64,000 nucleotides of DNA from Bacteroidales bacterium (GCA_017443465.1 JAFRXO010000071.1:1-64000); one strand, 5' to 3'; positions 36,412 to 44,873 are shown, numbered from the stretch's first letter. The notes: generated from the sequence alone by a model not told the origin. Made by a program: numbers and translations.

Positions 36412-36419
36412 CAAAGGTA
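36412..36419 (-). promoter_or_regulatory. -7 box for the ruvX operon
   Basis: TACCTTTG on the minus strand, with predicted start near 36405, two bases from the ATG. It is back to back with the box at 36424. Confidence 0.6.
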
Positions 36420-36423
36420 ATGA

Positions 36424-36431
36424 TATTTTTG
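36424..36431 (+). promoter_or_regulatory. -7 box for the M23-like/dxr/rseP operon
   Basis: TATTTTTG fits TAnnTTTG. The predicted start is near 36438, 16 nt before the ATG at 36454, which supports that start. Confidence 0.6.
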
Positions 36432-36453
36432 CAAAATTAAGAATTTGATTATC

Positions 36454-37299
36454 ATGCCGAAGAAGATCAAAGAGGAAAGAGTGCGGGACTTCAGGGTCAC
36501 CCTGACGAACGACGAGACCCACAGGGAGCTGGGTGTGCTGCGTTTTACCCGTTTCTCATTCTTCCTCACCCTCTCCTCCGTCATCCTCATAATAATCATC
36601 CTCGTTTACTGCCTGATAGCCTTCACTCCCCTGCGCAAGAACATCCCGGGCTATCCGGATGAGTACACCAAGAAGGCCGCCATCCAGAACGTAATCACCA
36701 TCGATTCCCTGGAGAGCGTGATCACCCGCTGGCAGCTCTACACCGTCAACCTGGACAGGATCATAAAAGGCGAGGCCCCAATTCCGATGGACAGCATTAT
36801 CAAGATACAGTCCAGGGGGAATGTCGCCGACGATGAGAAAGCCTTCCTCTCTTCCAGGGACTCCGTACTAAGGGACAGGGTCCAGAAAGCCGAACAGTTC
36901 CAGATCAGCGAGGTGCTCAGGGACCTGCCCATCGAGGGCATGCATTTTTTCCCTCCGATCAAAGGTGTGGTTTTCAAGGGCTTCGAGCTTGTGCAGCACC
37001 CTTCCGTGGACATCAATGCACCTAATGGCAGCATAGTGAAGGCCGTCCTGGGAGGGACCGTAGTCTTCACCGGATGGAGCGCATCCACCGGCTACACCCT
37101 CGGAATCCAGCACCAGGGAGACCTGCTTTCCATCTACAGGCACCTGGACAAGCTCCTGAAATCCGAAGGGGACGAGGTCGCCGCCGGTGTTCCGGTCGCC
37201 ATGTACGGCAATGACAGCATAAGTTACGGAGAGCATTTCAATTTCGAACTCTGGTACAAAGGATCTGCGGTTGACCCTGCCAGATATATCAATTTCTGA
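36454..37299 (+). CDS. Membrane-anchored M23-like protein with a substituted zinc ligand
   Basis: The 281-residue protein has a cytoplasmic basic N terminus, one membrane helix at about 38-58 (TLSSVILIIIILVYCLIAF), a linker and an M23 (LytM) domain from about 165. The first zinc ligands are in HPSVD (H180, D184), and YRHL has H228. The HxH motif reads HFNFE, so H260 remains but Asn262 replaces the last zinc ligand. It may be inactive and act as a regulator, as EnvC/NlpD-type LytM proteins do. It directly abuts dxr. ATG 36454 is preferred; the longer frame begins with TTG. Confidence 0.88.
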   Translation: MPKKIKEERVRDFRVTLTNDETHRELGVLRFTRFSFFLTLSSVILIIIILVYCLIAFTPLRKNIPGYPDEYTKKAAIQNVITIDSLESVITRWQLYTVNLDRIIKGEAPIPMDSIIKIQSRGNVADDEKAFLSSRDSVLRDRVQKAEQFQISEVLRDLPIEGMHFFPPIKGVVFKGFELVQHPSVDINAPNGSIVKAVLGGTVVFTGWSASTGYTLGIQHQGDLLSIYRHLDKLLKSEGDEVAAGVPVAMYGNDSISYGEHFNFELWYKGSAVDPARYINF

Positions 37300-38466
37300 A
37301 TGGAAGGAAAACGCCATATAGCAATACTCGGATCCACGGGATCCATCGGAAAACAGACCCTGGACGTAGTGCGCCAGCACCCCGGTCTCTTTGATATCGA
37401 CCTGCTTACAGCCAACAATTCCGCGGAGCTGCTCATCAGCCAGGCGCGGGAATTCGATGCAAACAATGTGGTCATATGCAACAAAGAGCTCTACGGGCAG
37501 GTCCGGGACGGACTGAAGGACACCCCTACAAAGGTCTGGGCCGGGATCGACTCCGCCTGCAGCCTGGTCACCGCCGGGAGCGTTGACATAGTCGTGGCCT
37601 CCATGGTAGGCTTCAGCGGCCTCCGTCCTACCCTTGCGGCGATAGACGCATCAAAGGCGATAGCCCTCGCCAACAAAGAGACGCTCGTCGCGGCCGGGTC
37701 GATAGTCATGCGCAGGGCATATGAGCGTCACGCCCCCATCCTACCGGTCGATTCCGAGCACTCCGCGATCTTCCAATGCCTGCTGGCCGCAGGAGGGAAT
37801 CCCGTCAGGAAAATCCATCTCACAGCCTCAGGAGGACCTTTCCGGACCTGGACACGCGAGAGGATCGCAGCGGCTACGAAGGACCAGGCCCTCAGGCATC
37901 CCAACTGGAACATGGGAGCCAAGATCACCATCGATTCCGCCACCATGATGAACAAGGGTTTCGAAGTCATCGAGGCCAAATGGCTCTTCGACAAGGATCC
38001 CTCCGACATCAATGTCGTCATACAGCCCGAGTCCCTGATCCACTCCATGATTGAATTCGAGGACGGTGCGGTCATCGCCCAGCTTGGGAGCCCGGACATG
38101 AGGGAGCCCATCCAGTTTGCCCTGAGTTTTCCGGAGAGGCTACCCCTGGACAACAAGAAGCTGGACTTCTCCGAGATCGGGAACATCAGTTTCTTCAAGC
38201 CTGACACAGAAAAGTTTCCGTGTTTACAACTGGCTTTTGACGCCATCGGTCGCGGAGGGAACATCCCATGTGTACTCAATGCGGCGAACGAGGCCGCAGT
38301 TGCGGCATACCTCCATGACGAAATCGGATTTTACGGCATTTCCGAAGTCGTCAGCCGCTGCATGGACGAGGCCCGTTTCATACCCGAGCCGACAATCGAC
38401 GAGATCTATGCCACCAATGAAGAGGCCAGGGAGAGGGCCGCAGACATCATAAAGACGCTGAAATGA
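37300..38466 (+). CDS. dxr: 1-deoxy-D-xylulose-5-phosphate reductoisomerase
   Basis: This NADPH-dependent enzyme makes 2-C-methyl-D-erythritol 4-phosphate in the MEP isoprenoid pathway. The nucleotide-binding start ILGSTGSIGKQTLDV, the ALANKETLVAAG loop, PVDSEHSAIFQCL and the substrate segment KITIDSATMMNKGFEVIEAKWLF (metal and substrate residues) are intact. At 388 residues it is typical. It begins right after the stop of the M23-like gene and overlaps rseP by 4 bp. Confidence 0.96.
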   Translation: MEGKRHIAILGSTGSIGKQTLDVVRQHPGLFDIDLLTANNSAELLISQAREFDANNVVICNKELYGQVRDGLKDTPTKVWAGIDSACSLVTAGSVDIVVASMVGFSGLRPTLAAIDASKAIALANKETLVAAGSIVMRRAYERHAPILPVDSEHSAIFQCLLAAGGNPVRKIHLTASGGPFRTWTRERIAAATKDQALRHPNWNMGAKITIDSATMMNKGFEVIEAKWLFDKDPSDINVVIQPESLIHSMIEFEDGAVIAQLGSPDMREPIQFALSFPERLPLDNKKLDFSEIGNISFFKPDTEKFPCLQLAFDAIGRGGNIPCVLNAANEAAVAAYLHDEIGFYGISEVVSRCMDEARFIPEPTIDEIYATNEEARERAADIIKTLK

Positions 38467-39797
38467 CCCTTATCCTGAAGATATTGCAGGTCATCCTTGC
38501 CCTGTCCGTGCTCATAGTCATCCACGAAGCCGGCCACTTCATGTGGGCCAAGCTCTTCGGAATAAGGGTGGACAAGTTCTTCCTTTTCTTCGACGCCGGC
38601 GGCTTCAAGTTATTGAGCACCAAGGAAGGATGGTTCTCCCGTCTCTTCCCCAAATGGAAAGGCAAGGAGACTGAGTATGGCATAGGATGGCTCCCGCTGG
38701 GAGGCTACTGCAAGATCAACGGGATGATCGACGAGTCGATGGACACCTCCTGGCAGGCACACGAGCCCCAGCCATATGAATTCCGTTCCAAGAAGCCATG
38801 GCAGAGGCTCCTGGTGATGGCTGGAGGAGTGCTGAACAATTTCATCTTCGCCGTCCTGGTGTTCATTGTGATCTCCGGCATATGGGGAAGGTCCTACATC
38901 GCCAATGAGGGGAACTGCATATATGTAACTCCCCTGGGCGAGGAGATGGGTTTTGCCACCGGAGACAGGATCCTGTCCCTCGACGGGAAGGTTCCTGAGA
39001 ATTTCGGAACCATCCAGGCTGACATTGTACGCAACAACGTGCAGAAGGTGCAGGTGCTCAGGGGAACCGACACCACTGACATATACCTGGACCAGTCCAT
39101 GTTCGGGCAGGTCCTGAATTCACCCGAGGGGATGTTCACCGTCGCTGTCCCGTTTACCGTAAGCGGGATAGCAGAAGGGTCTCCCAACACTGGCAGGCTG
39201 GCCGCAGGTGACCGTATAATGTCCCTGGACGGGCAGCCATGTCCATTCCTCCAGGATGCCAGGCCTGTCCTGGCATCACACGCGAACGCAACGGTCGATG
39301 CCAGCGTCATACGCGCAGGCGACACGCTGCTTGTCCCCCTGCAGGTGGACTCGGCCGGGATGATCGGGGTTTATCCCGCAATGCCGGGAGTGGTATCCGA
39401 GACCTATAATGCCATTACCGCCATTCCGGCGGGAATAAGCCTGGCCGGCAAGACGATCGGAGGCTACCTGAAAGACCTCCGGCTGGTTGCCACCCCGAAG
39501 ACACAGGCCTACAAATCCGTGGGCAGCTTCATCGCCATAGGACAGGTCTTCCCGAACAAATGGGACTGGTACCAGTTCCTGTACATCCTGGCCCTGCTTT
39601 CGATCATGCTCGGAGTGATGAACCTGCTCCCGATTCCGGGACTGGACGGAGGGCACATAGTCTTTACCTTGTACGAGATGATTACGGGCAAGAAACCCTC
39701 GGACGGATTCCTTATGGTCGCACAGCTGATAGGGATGGCTTTCCTACTGCTGTTGATGTTCCTTGCTTTCGGGAATGACATACGTCGGTTCCTGTGA
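38463..39797 (+). CDS. rseP: RseP-type site-2 zinc metalloprotease
   Basis: The 444-residue inner-membrane protease has the N-terminal HEAGH zinc motif (VIVIHEAGHFMWAK), two PDZ-like domains in the middle (GFATGDRILSLDGK; RLAAGDRIMSLDGQ) and the C-terminal MNLLPIPGLDGGHI motif with the third ligand. It cleaves transmembrane segments, classically anti-sigma factors in envelope stress. The pairing with dxr is common in bacteria. The start overlaps dxr as ATGA. Confidence 0.95.
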   Translation: MTLILKILQVILALSVLIVIHEAGHFMWAKLFGIRVDKFFLFFDAGGFKLLSTKEGWFSRLFPKWKGKETEYGIGWLPLGGYCKINGMIDESMDTSWQAHEPQPYEFRSKKPWQRLLVMAGGVLNNFIFAVLVFIVISGIWGRSYIANEGNCIYVTPLGEEMGFATGDRILSLDGKVPENFGTIQADIVRNNVQKVQVLRGTDTTDIYLDQSMFGQVLNSPEGMFTVAVPFTVSGIAEGSPNTGRLAAGDRIMSLDGQPCPFLQDARPVLASHANATVDASVIRAGDTLLVPLQVDSAGMIGVYPAMPGVVSETYNAITAIPAGISLAGKTIGGYLKDLRLVATPKTQAYKSVGSFIAIGQVFPNKWDWYQFLYILALLSIMLGVMNLLPIPGLDGGHIVFTLYEMITGKKPSDGFLMVAQLIGMAFLLLLMFLAFGNDIRRFL

Positions 39798-39863
39798 TTA
39801 GACTATTTAATCTAACTTATTGATTATAAATATGATTCATATGCGCTTGATGAGACTTTCCGC

Positions 39864-39894
39864 ATTGGATCAAGATATATTTCACGTAACTTTG
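39864..39894 (+). promoter_or_regulatory. Promoter of the DUF4837 gene
   Basis: ATTG at 39864-39867, 19 nt, then TAACTTTG at 39887-39894. The transcript start is near 39901, about 23 nt before the ATG at 39924. Confidence 0.75.
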
Positions 39895-39923
39895 CATTGT
39901 TGTTTTAATTGATCTCTGCTCTC

Positions 39924-40919
39924 ATGAAAAGAATCCTGACGCTTCTTTCACTGGCAGTCCTAGCGACGCTCACTTCCTGCAAGGGTGCCAAGGCCCTGCT
40001 GCCGAACGTGAGCGGGAAAGCGGGCGAAGTCCTGGTCGTGCTGGACAAGTCGAACTGGGAGGGGGCACTCGGAGAGGATGTCCGTTCCGTCATGGCCGCC
40101 GACTGTCCGATGCTTCCGCAGCCTGAGCCCCTCTATTCCCTGATCAACGTACTGCCTTCCGGATTCACGGACCTCTTCAAGGTGCACAGGAACATACTCC
40201 TGTTCCAGATCGATCCGCAGAACACGGAAGAGGGCGTCAGCGTCAGGAAGGATGTCTGGTCGGAACCGCAGCTCATAGTTGCGGTTTCCGCCTGGACAGC
40301 TGAGACCGCCGACAGCCTTTTCAAGGCCAACTCGGAGATGATAGTTTCCGCATTTGAGCAGATTGAGCGTAACCGCGTCATCCAGAACACCTTCCAGTTC
40401 GAGAAACCCGAGCTCTACAAGCAGGTAAGCGAAGTGTTCGGCGGTTCACCCCACTTCCCCACCGGTTACTTCCTCAAGAAGAAAACCGACGATTTCGTCT
40501 GGATCTCAGAAGAGAGGCAGTACACCCAGCAGGCGGTCATAATCTACAAGTATCCGGCCCTCCAGACCGACAACTTCACCTTGAAGAACATAATCGAAAA
40601 ACGGAACGAGATCCTCAAGGCCAACATTCCGGGGATGTTCGACAACACCTATATGACAACGGGTACCTTCTACACTCCCATCACCAAGTACATAAAGTTC
40701 CAGGACAGGGAGTTTGCCGAGACAAGGGGCCTGTGGGAGGTCTACAACGACTACATGGGAGGCCCGTTCGTCTCGCACTCATTCTACAGCCCTGACGGGA
40801 AGGAGATAATCGTGGCTGAAGCCTTCGTCTATGCCCCCCGTTTCGAGAAGCGCCAGTACATGCGGCAGACCGAAAGCCTGCTCTGGTCATGGGAATGGGC
40901 CGGGTCTTCTTCGAAATAA
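39924..40919 (+). CDS. DUF4837 lipoprotein
   Basis: The 331-residue protein has a lipoprotein signal (LAVLATLTSCKG) and the DUF4837 core. Segments include PNVSGKAGEVLVVLDKSNWE, LINVLPSGFTDLFKVHRNIL, FLKKKTDDFVWISEER and RGLWEVYNDYMGGPFVSHSF. The role is unknown; the family is common in Bacteroidota and predicted to sit in the periplasm or outer membrane. The start is the ATG before KRILTLL, consistent with the promoter just upstream; a TTG five codons earlier is unlikely. It is probably a single-gene unit. Confidence 0.9.
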   Translation: MKRILTLLSLAVLATLTSCKGAKALLPNVSGKAGEVLVVLDKSNWEGALGEDVRSVMAADCPMLPQPEPLYSLINVLPSGFTDLFKVHRNILLFQIDPQNTEEGVSVRKDVWSEPQLIVAVSAWTAETADSLFKANSEMIVSAFEQIERNRVIQNTFQFEKPELYKQVSEVFGGSPHFPTGYFLKKKTDDFVWISEERQYTQQAVIIYKYPALQTDNFTLKNIIEKRNEILKANIPGMFDNTYMTTGTFYTPITKYIKFQDREFAETRGLWEVYNDYMGGPFVSHSFYSPDGKEIIVAEAFVYAPRFEKRQYMRQTESLLWSWEWAGSSSK

Positions 40920-40952
40920 GACGAAAATCATGAAGAAAATCGGCAGAAATAT

Positions 40953-40983
40953 TTTGCCGGGTTGAAAATAATAGTTACCTTTG
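40953..40983 (+). promoter_or_regulatory. Promoter for tRNA-Glu and rpsT
   Basis: TTTG at 40953-40956, 19 nt, then TACCTTTG at 40976-40983. This is a full consensus match, about 38 nt before tRNA-Glu. No terminator separates tRNA-Glu, rpsT and tRNA-Pro, so one transcript may carry all three. Confidence 0.82.
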
Positions 40984-41021
40984 CAGTCCTAATTGCCGAA
41001 AAGGACAGTTTAGGCCAACGC

Positions 41022-41096
41022 GGTGGGTTCGTATAACGGTTAGTACTCGGGATTTTCATTCCCGCAATAGGAGTTCGATTCTCCTACCCACTACCA
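41022..41096 (+). tRNA. tRNA-Glu (TTC)
   Basis: A cloverleaf of 72 nt plus encoded CCA (41094-41096). Acceptor GGTGGGT pairs with ACCCACT. The anticodon stem is CGGGA/TCCCG with loop TTTTCAT, giving anticodon TTC. The T-loop is TTCGATT. Confidence 0.94.
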
Positions 41097-41117
41097 AAAT
41101 ATTAAAAGACAAAAACA

Positions 41118-41372
41118 ATGGCAAACAGTTCATCCGCTGAAAAGCGCATCCGCCAGAATGAAAGGCATCGGCTGCATAACCGTTATTATGCAAAGACTAC
41201 CCGCAATGCTATCCGCGACCTCAGGAACACTACTGACAAGAAGACTGCGGAAGAAGGCGCACCGAAAGTTTACGCTATGATCGACAAGCTCGCGAAGATC
41301 GGAGTCATCCACAAGAACAAGGCTTCCAACCTCAAGAGCGGTCTCCAGCTCTTCATCAACAAGCTGGCTTAG
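41118..41372 (+). CDS. rpsT: 30S ribosomal protein S20
   Basis: The 84-residue basic protein matches S20, which binds 16S rRNA early in 30S assembly. The N terminus [21 protein letters not shown], the RNAIRDLR segment and the C-terminal [18 protein letters not shown] are diagnostic. It lies between tRNA-Glu and tRNA-Pro, 21 bp and 7 bp away. Confidence 0.96.
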   Translation: MANSSSAEKRIRQNERHRLHNRYYAKTTRNAIRDLRNTTDKKTAEEGAPKVYAMIDKLAKIGVIHKNKASNLKSGLQLFINKLA

Positions 41373-41379
41373 TGACCAT

Positions 41380-41453
41380 CGAGATGTAGCGCAGTTGGCT
41401 AGCGCACCACGTTCGGGACGTGGGGGTCGTCCGTTCGAGTCGGATCATCTCGA
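41380..41453 (+). tRNA. tRNA-Pro (CGG)
   Basis: A 74-nt cloverleaf. Acceptor CGAGATG pairs with CATCTCG and the discriminator is A. The anticodon stem is CCACG/CGTGG with loop TTCGGGA, giving anticodon CGG. The T-loop is TTCGAGT. It is 7 bp after rpsT and is followed by a terminator. Confidence 0.94.
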
Positions 41454-41468
41454 CACTGACAAGACAGA

Positions 41469-41510
41469 AAACAAGGTGACTGGACATTTCAGTCACCTTG
41501 TTTCTTTTTT
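41469..41510 (+). terminator. Terminator after tRNA-Pro
   Basis: AAACAAGGTGACT (41469-41481) pairs with AGTCACCTTGTTT (41491-41503) and a T-run follows. It ends 10 bases before a palindromic repeat element. Confidence 0.92.
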
Positions 41511-41520
41511 ATCTTTCCTA

Positions 41521-41648
41521 TCCGGCAGGCTATATGCACTGAAAACCTTCCGCTTCGCTCCATTCCTCCCACCGCTTCGCGGCGGGCCCTTCCCGCTCAA
41601 CGATGCCGCGGGCGGCTACGGGTGTTTCAGTGCATATAGCCTGCCGGA
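41521..41648 (-). repeat. Palindromic element, copy 1 (variable arms, conserved core)
   Basis: A perfect 24-bp inverted repeat (41521-41544 with 41625-41648) encloses about 80 nt. Read on the minus strand, the enclosed core matches that of copy 2 at 55179-55308 closely (CCCGTAGCCGCCCGCGGC, TCGTTGAGCGGGA, GCGAAGCGG). The arms differ apart from a CAGGCTATATGC-like stretch. It lies just after the tRNA-Pro terminator and before the convergent 3' end of the BASS transporter gene. Confidence 0.85.
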
Positions 41649-41659
41649 AAGAAGCAGCG

Positions 41660-42643
41660 CTAAACGGAATGCTTGCGGGCCTCATACAATTCATATGAAT
41701 TGACAAGGTTCTGCCAGATCGCGTAGAATCCTCCGGCCACCGACGTCACGGGCGTAAGGAACATGAAGCCCAGCCATATGACAAAACCAGTGTTCTTCTG
41801 CCCAAGGGCTTGTCCGGCGGTGACTTTGTCAGCACGGTACTCTGCAGTGCCCTTTTCCATACGGGTGATTCCGGGGGCCCTGCGGCCAGCCCAGAACTGG
41901 AACAGGCAGCAAAGGAGGGACACCAGTCCGATCAGAATGGTTTCCCAGACTCCGATTCCGCTGCCTACCAGGGCGCCCGTAGCAAGGGCTAGAGCCAGGG
42001 TCAGCGTGATGCCCCAAATGTAGAATGCCCATCCGGCACGGGCAGAGAGCCACTTCTGCAAAGGAGGGCAGGTGTAACGGATCAGCCATGCTATGGCGCA
42101 AGGCAGCACAAGGATTGAAAAGACACGCTTGAGAATCTTCCAGAAACTGGCCAGGAATCCGATGTCGGCGGACGGATTGACTATCGGCACCATCAGTGGG
42201 ATCAGAAGCGCTGCAAGGACGTTTATGACTACGGTGTAAGCCATTATGTGCGAAATGCTCCCACCGATCTTGGCAGTAATGACTCCGGCGGCAGCTGCGG
42301 TCGGGGCGATAAGGCATAACATTGCGCACTCGACCAGGATCCGCCAAAGTCCCGGTTCCATCCTGGAGGCCAGGAGGGAGAAAAGCACGAAGGACAGGCA
42401 CTGTACGGCTCCGAGAACGATGAACCACTTCCTGGGCTTCAGGTCAGAAGGAGCCACAACGGTCAGTTGCATGAACAACATGAAGCTGACAAGGACAGGC
42501 TGTACATGGGAGGCTGACCTGAGAAATGCCGGCTCAGCCTGGGAGAGAAAAGGCAGGAAATGGAATGCAAGGAAAAGGGATATGCCCGCCACTATCGCAA
42601 TCGGCAACATCCAGTTCTTAATAAAGCGTATGACCTCGTTCAT
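41660..42643 (-). CDS. BASS-family (bile acid:sodium symporter-like) transporter
   Basis: The 327-residue integral membrane protein has about nine to ten hydrophobic helices. The C-terminal segment TAGQALGQKNTGFVIWLG and the LCLIAPTAAAAGVITAKIGG region resemble the BASS/SBF family, whose members move organic anions with sodium. The substrate is unknown. It is a single-gene unit with its own -7 box at 42663. Its start ATG lies in CATATG (42641). The 3' end faces the tRNA-Pro terminator across a palindromic element. Confidence 0.8.
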   Translation of the reverse strand: MNEVIRFIKNWMLPIAIVAGISLFLAFHFLPFLSQAEPAFLRSASHVQPVLVSFMLFMQLTVVAPSDLKPRKWFIVLGAVQCLSFVLFSLLASRMEPGLWRILVECAMLCLIAPTAAAAGVITAKIGGSISHIMAYTVVINVLAALLIPLMVPIVNPSADIGFLASFWKILKRVFSILVLPCAIAWLIRYTCPPLQKWLSARAGWAFYIWGITLTLALALATGALVGSGIGVWETILIGLVSLLCCLFQFWAGRRAPGITRMEKGTAEYRADKVTAGQALGQKNTGFVIWLGFMFLTPVTSVAGGFYAIWQNLVNSYELYEARKHSV

Positions 42644-42662
42644 ATGACCTGAGAAACCGCCG

Positions 42663-42670
42663 CAAATTTA
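42663..42670 (-). promoter_or_regulatory. -7 box for the BASS transporter
   Basis: TAAATTTG on the minus strand. Transcription start is near 42656, about 13 nt before the ATG. A CATATG (42685) lies in the -33/-7 spacer. Confidence 0.55.
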
Positions 42671-42739
42671 CTGCATTTTCTTTTCATATGAAATCTGTTC
42701 CCGGTTGTAGCGTACTGTCATTCACAAATACCACACATA

Positions 42740-42774
42740 AAGAAGCGGACAGGATAGGTTCCTGCCCGCTTCTT
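42740..42774 (-). terminator. Hairpin after the fimbrillin-like lipoprotein gene
   Basis: AAGAAGCGG (42740-42748) pairs with CCGCTTCTT (42766-42774), and inner CAGGA pairs with TCCTG. The T-tract on the minus strand is short, so termination strength is uncertain. Confidence 0.65.
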
Positions 42775-42794
42775 AACAAACTTAAGTCTAATGC

Positions 42795-44729
42795 TTATTC
42801 GTAATCAATCGTTATCGACTTGATATAAACAGCGCCTACTGTATCCGTCAATTTGAGCTGAGAGTGGTTGCCCGAGACAGAATATCCAGCTCTCAGATCA
42901 TCAGCAGCAACTTGTCCAATAGCAGTCCCATTAGCATCAGAAAGGTCCAATGCTCTGGTGCCGGCCCCTGTTCCATCACTATTATATGCTAACTCAACTG
43001 TAATCTTAGTAATCTTACCATTTACAGCAGGAGTCAGAATATAACAACCTTTATCTTTATTCATCTGAAGGGTAACCTGCCCCTTATTGCCATAAGTGTT
43101 ATATGCTGTCCACTCCGATCCATCAGCTGCTGTGATTTTCTTCAATCCACTAGTATAATTCCACGACTCTGAGTGAGCAGCAGCAATCGAATTGGAATCA
43201 AGAGTGTACGAAGTAACTACAGAACCCGCCTGGGTAAGAGAAACAGTCTTGTCAAGACCGGAACCAACTTCGACATCGATGTCACAATCCCTGGCTACTC
43301 CACTGGTATTTGCAGCAACTGTAACAGTCACTGTGGCAGGACCTTTACCAGATTCAGGCTCACAGGTAACCCATGACTGCTGGGGGAAGACTTCCCACTC
43401 CTGGTCGTCAAGACAGGAAATAGTAAATGTAGTGCTTCCTCCTGCTGCCGCGACTGACAGAGTCTCAGGATTGACTTTTAAGAACGGAGCTCTCTTCAAT
43501 GAGACGATCTCATTGTTCTGCCCCATTTCCTTCGTCGTATTGTAGAGAACCAAGTTCCCCTTTACGATAACCTCATCACCAACACCGATCTGGTCTGTCG
43601 AAGTGAAGTTGGCGCCTCCCAGGTACTTACCCCTGAAAATTTCGAACTGGCCGGCAGTAGTGCCATCATCGGAGATGTAATAAGTTGCATTGCCATGCTG
43701 GGTGCTGATCTCATCAATCTTCGAAATAATACCCTTTACGAAAACCACATTGGTCGGCAGAGTGCCTTCATAGAGCGCAACAGCCTCGGCCACAGTGAAC
43801 GGATTGTCAGCAGTAGTGCCCTTTTCGGTACTGAATCCATCTACAGTCACATTGACGGTCTTAATGGAGCCGGCTTTGAACTGGGCATCGACAGTGATGT
43901 TATCCTTGATGAAGGACTGGCCGTTGGCATCGGTAACGGTAATGGTGAGAGGAGTTTTCTGAGTAACCGAAACGGGCTTGATAGCGAAATAGAATTTCGC
44001 GGAAGAGCCGGGGGCGATTGCCTCGCCATCCTTGACTGTAAGTCTTGCCGTACCGCCGACATAGTTTTCACCGCTTCCGGTGTAAGCCGGAGTCTCTCCG
44101 GTGATATTGATGTAATACGTGCCGACGATATCCTGTCCTGCAACGGTGAATGTAACCTCAGACACCGTCAGGGGATCGGAAGTTCCGTTGGTGACGTTCA
44201 TGGCAACCACGGAAGTCAGACGGTGCATAGCCATTTCAGGAGTTGTGCCTGCCGCAGCGGAAGTCTTACCGTAAACAGGAAGGTAGGTACTTCCAAGATG
44301 AGCCATGTCATCATTGCCCTTCTGAGTCTGGAACCCGGCCTTGCTGCTGCCGACGGTAATGTACCCGCTGGAGGTTGTTCCCGCCGGATCCTTGATGTTG
44401 CTGTTATACGGATAGATAGCATACCAGTTGTAAGAAACACCTTCTTCAAGTTCCCCGCCGAGCTCACCGGTAAAGAAACCGTCGCCGGTGGTAGTAAACT
44501 TCCCGTCAGAAACAAATGTTCCAGCGGCGGAAGGGTTCTCATGGAAAAGATTGATGGCATCATTCGGCGACCAGGTTGAAGTCAGGCCGTCATTTACGAT
44601 CTTGGTGTCAGGAGCAGAAGCGAAAATAGAGAATGTACCCTTCTTTGCGATGGGTGATGACTCTTCTTTGGCGCAGCCTGCGAAAACGAGCACAGCAGCT
44701 GCAATGGAAAGGAATATTGACTTTTTCAT
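42795..44729 (-). CDS. Fimbrillin-like lipoprotein with OB-like and BACON domains
   Basis: The 644-residue protein has a lipoprotein signal (AAAVLVFAGCAKE). A fimbrillin-like N-terminal half (TWSPNDAINLF, YNWYAIYPYNS, MHRLTSVVAMNVTN) runs to about residue 300. An OB-like domain follows (NPFTVAEAVALYEG, VVFVKGIISKIDE, IGVGDEVIVKGNLVLYN). A BACON domain follows (FLKVNPETLSVAAAGGSTTF, WVTCEPESG), then a C-terminal beta domain. Such proteins are exposed on the surface and may form pilus-like fibres or bind glycans. Base composition looks more AT-rich than its neighbours and the gene holds no CATATG, which may mean recent acquisition. A 43-codon ORF precedes it by 12 bp. Confidence 0.85.
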   Translation of the reverse strand: MKKSIFLSIAAAVLVFAGCAKEESSPIAKKGTFSIFASAPDTKIVNDGLTSTWSPNDAINLFHENPSAAGTFVSDGKFTTTGDGFFTGELGGELEEGVSYNWYAIYPYNSNIKDPAGTTSSGYITVGSSKAGFQTQKGNDDMAHLGSTYLPVYGKTSAAAGTTPEMAMHRLTSVVAMNVTNGTSDPLTVSEVTFTVAGQDIVGTYYINITGETPAYTGSGENYVGGTARLTVKDGEAIAPGSSAKFYFAIKPVSVTQKTPLTITVTDANGQSFIKDNITVDAQFKAGSIKTVNVTVDGFSTEKGTTADNPFTVAEAVALYEGTLPTNVVFVKGIISKIDEISTQHGNATYYISDDGTTAGQFEIFRGKYLGGANFTSTDQIGVGDEVIVKGNLVLYNTTKEMGQNNEIVSLKRAPFLKVNPETLSVAAAGGSTTFTISCLDDQEWEVFPQQSWVTCEPESGKGPATVTVTVAANTSGVARDCDIDVEVGSGLDKTVSLTQAGSVVTSYTLDSNSIAAAHSESWNYTSGLKKITAADGSEWTAYNTYGNKGQVTLQMNKDKGCYILTPAVNGKITKITVELAYNSDGTGAGTRALDLSDANGTAIGQVAADDLRAGYSVSGNHSQLKLTDTVGAVYIKSITIDYE

Positions 44730-44741
44730 GGCAACTGTGGA

Positions 44742-44873
44742 TTAAACGTTAATAGGATCATCGTCCTCAATCCAGTCGTCGATCTTCTGACCGCCGACAC
44801 TCTGGACGAAATTACTCTCAACCATCAGGTCAGCATATTTGACCTGAGGAACTACGTAGAATTTCTTGTTCAT
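44742..44873 (-). CDS. 43-residue acidic-tailed small protein upstream of the surface lipoprotein
   Basis: The ATG at 44873 opens MNKKFYVVPQVKYADLMVES, continues through NFVQSVGGQKIDDWIEDDDP and ends INV before TAA at 44742-44744. It sits about 40 nt after a full promoter and 12 bp before the lipoprotein ATG, so it is the first frame of that transcript. There is a basic start and an acidic, Trp-containing tail, with no signal peptide or membrane helix. Short ORFs of this style occur beside surface lipoprotein genes in Bacteroidales, to my recollection. The function is unknown. Confidence 0.7.
   Translation of the reverse strand: MNKKFYVVPQVKYADLMVESNFVQSVGGQKIDDWIEDDDPINV

Noticed and set aside
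41521-41648. Integron attC site
   Set aside because: The size is similar, but the GTTRRRY/RYYYAAC ends and asymmetrical simple sites are absent, and the arms are perfectly complementary.
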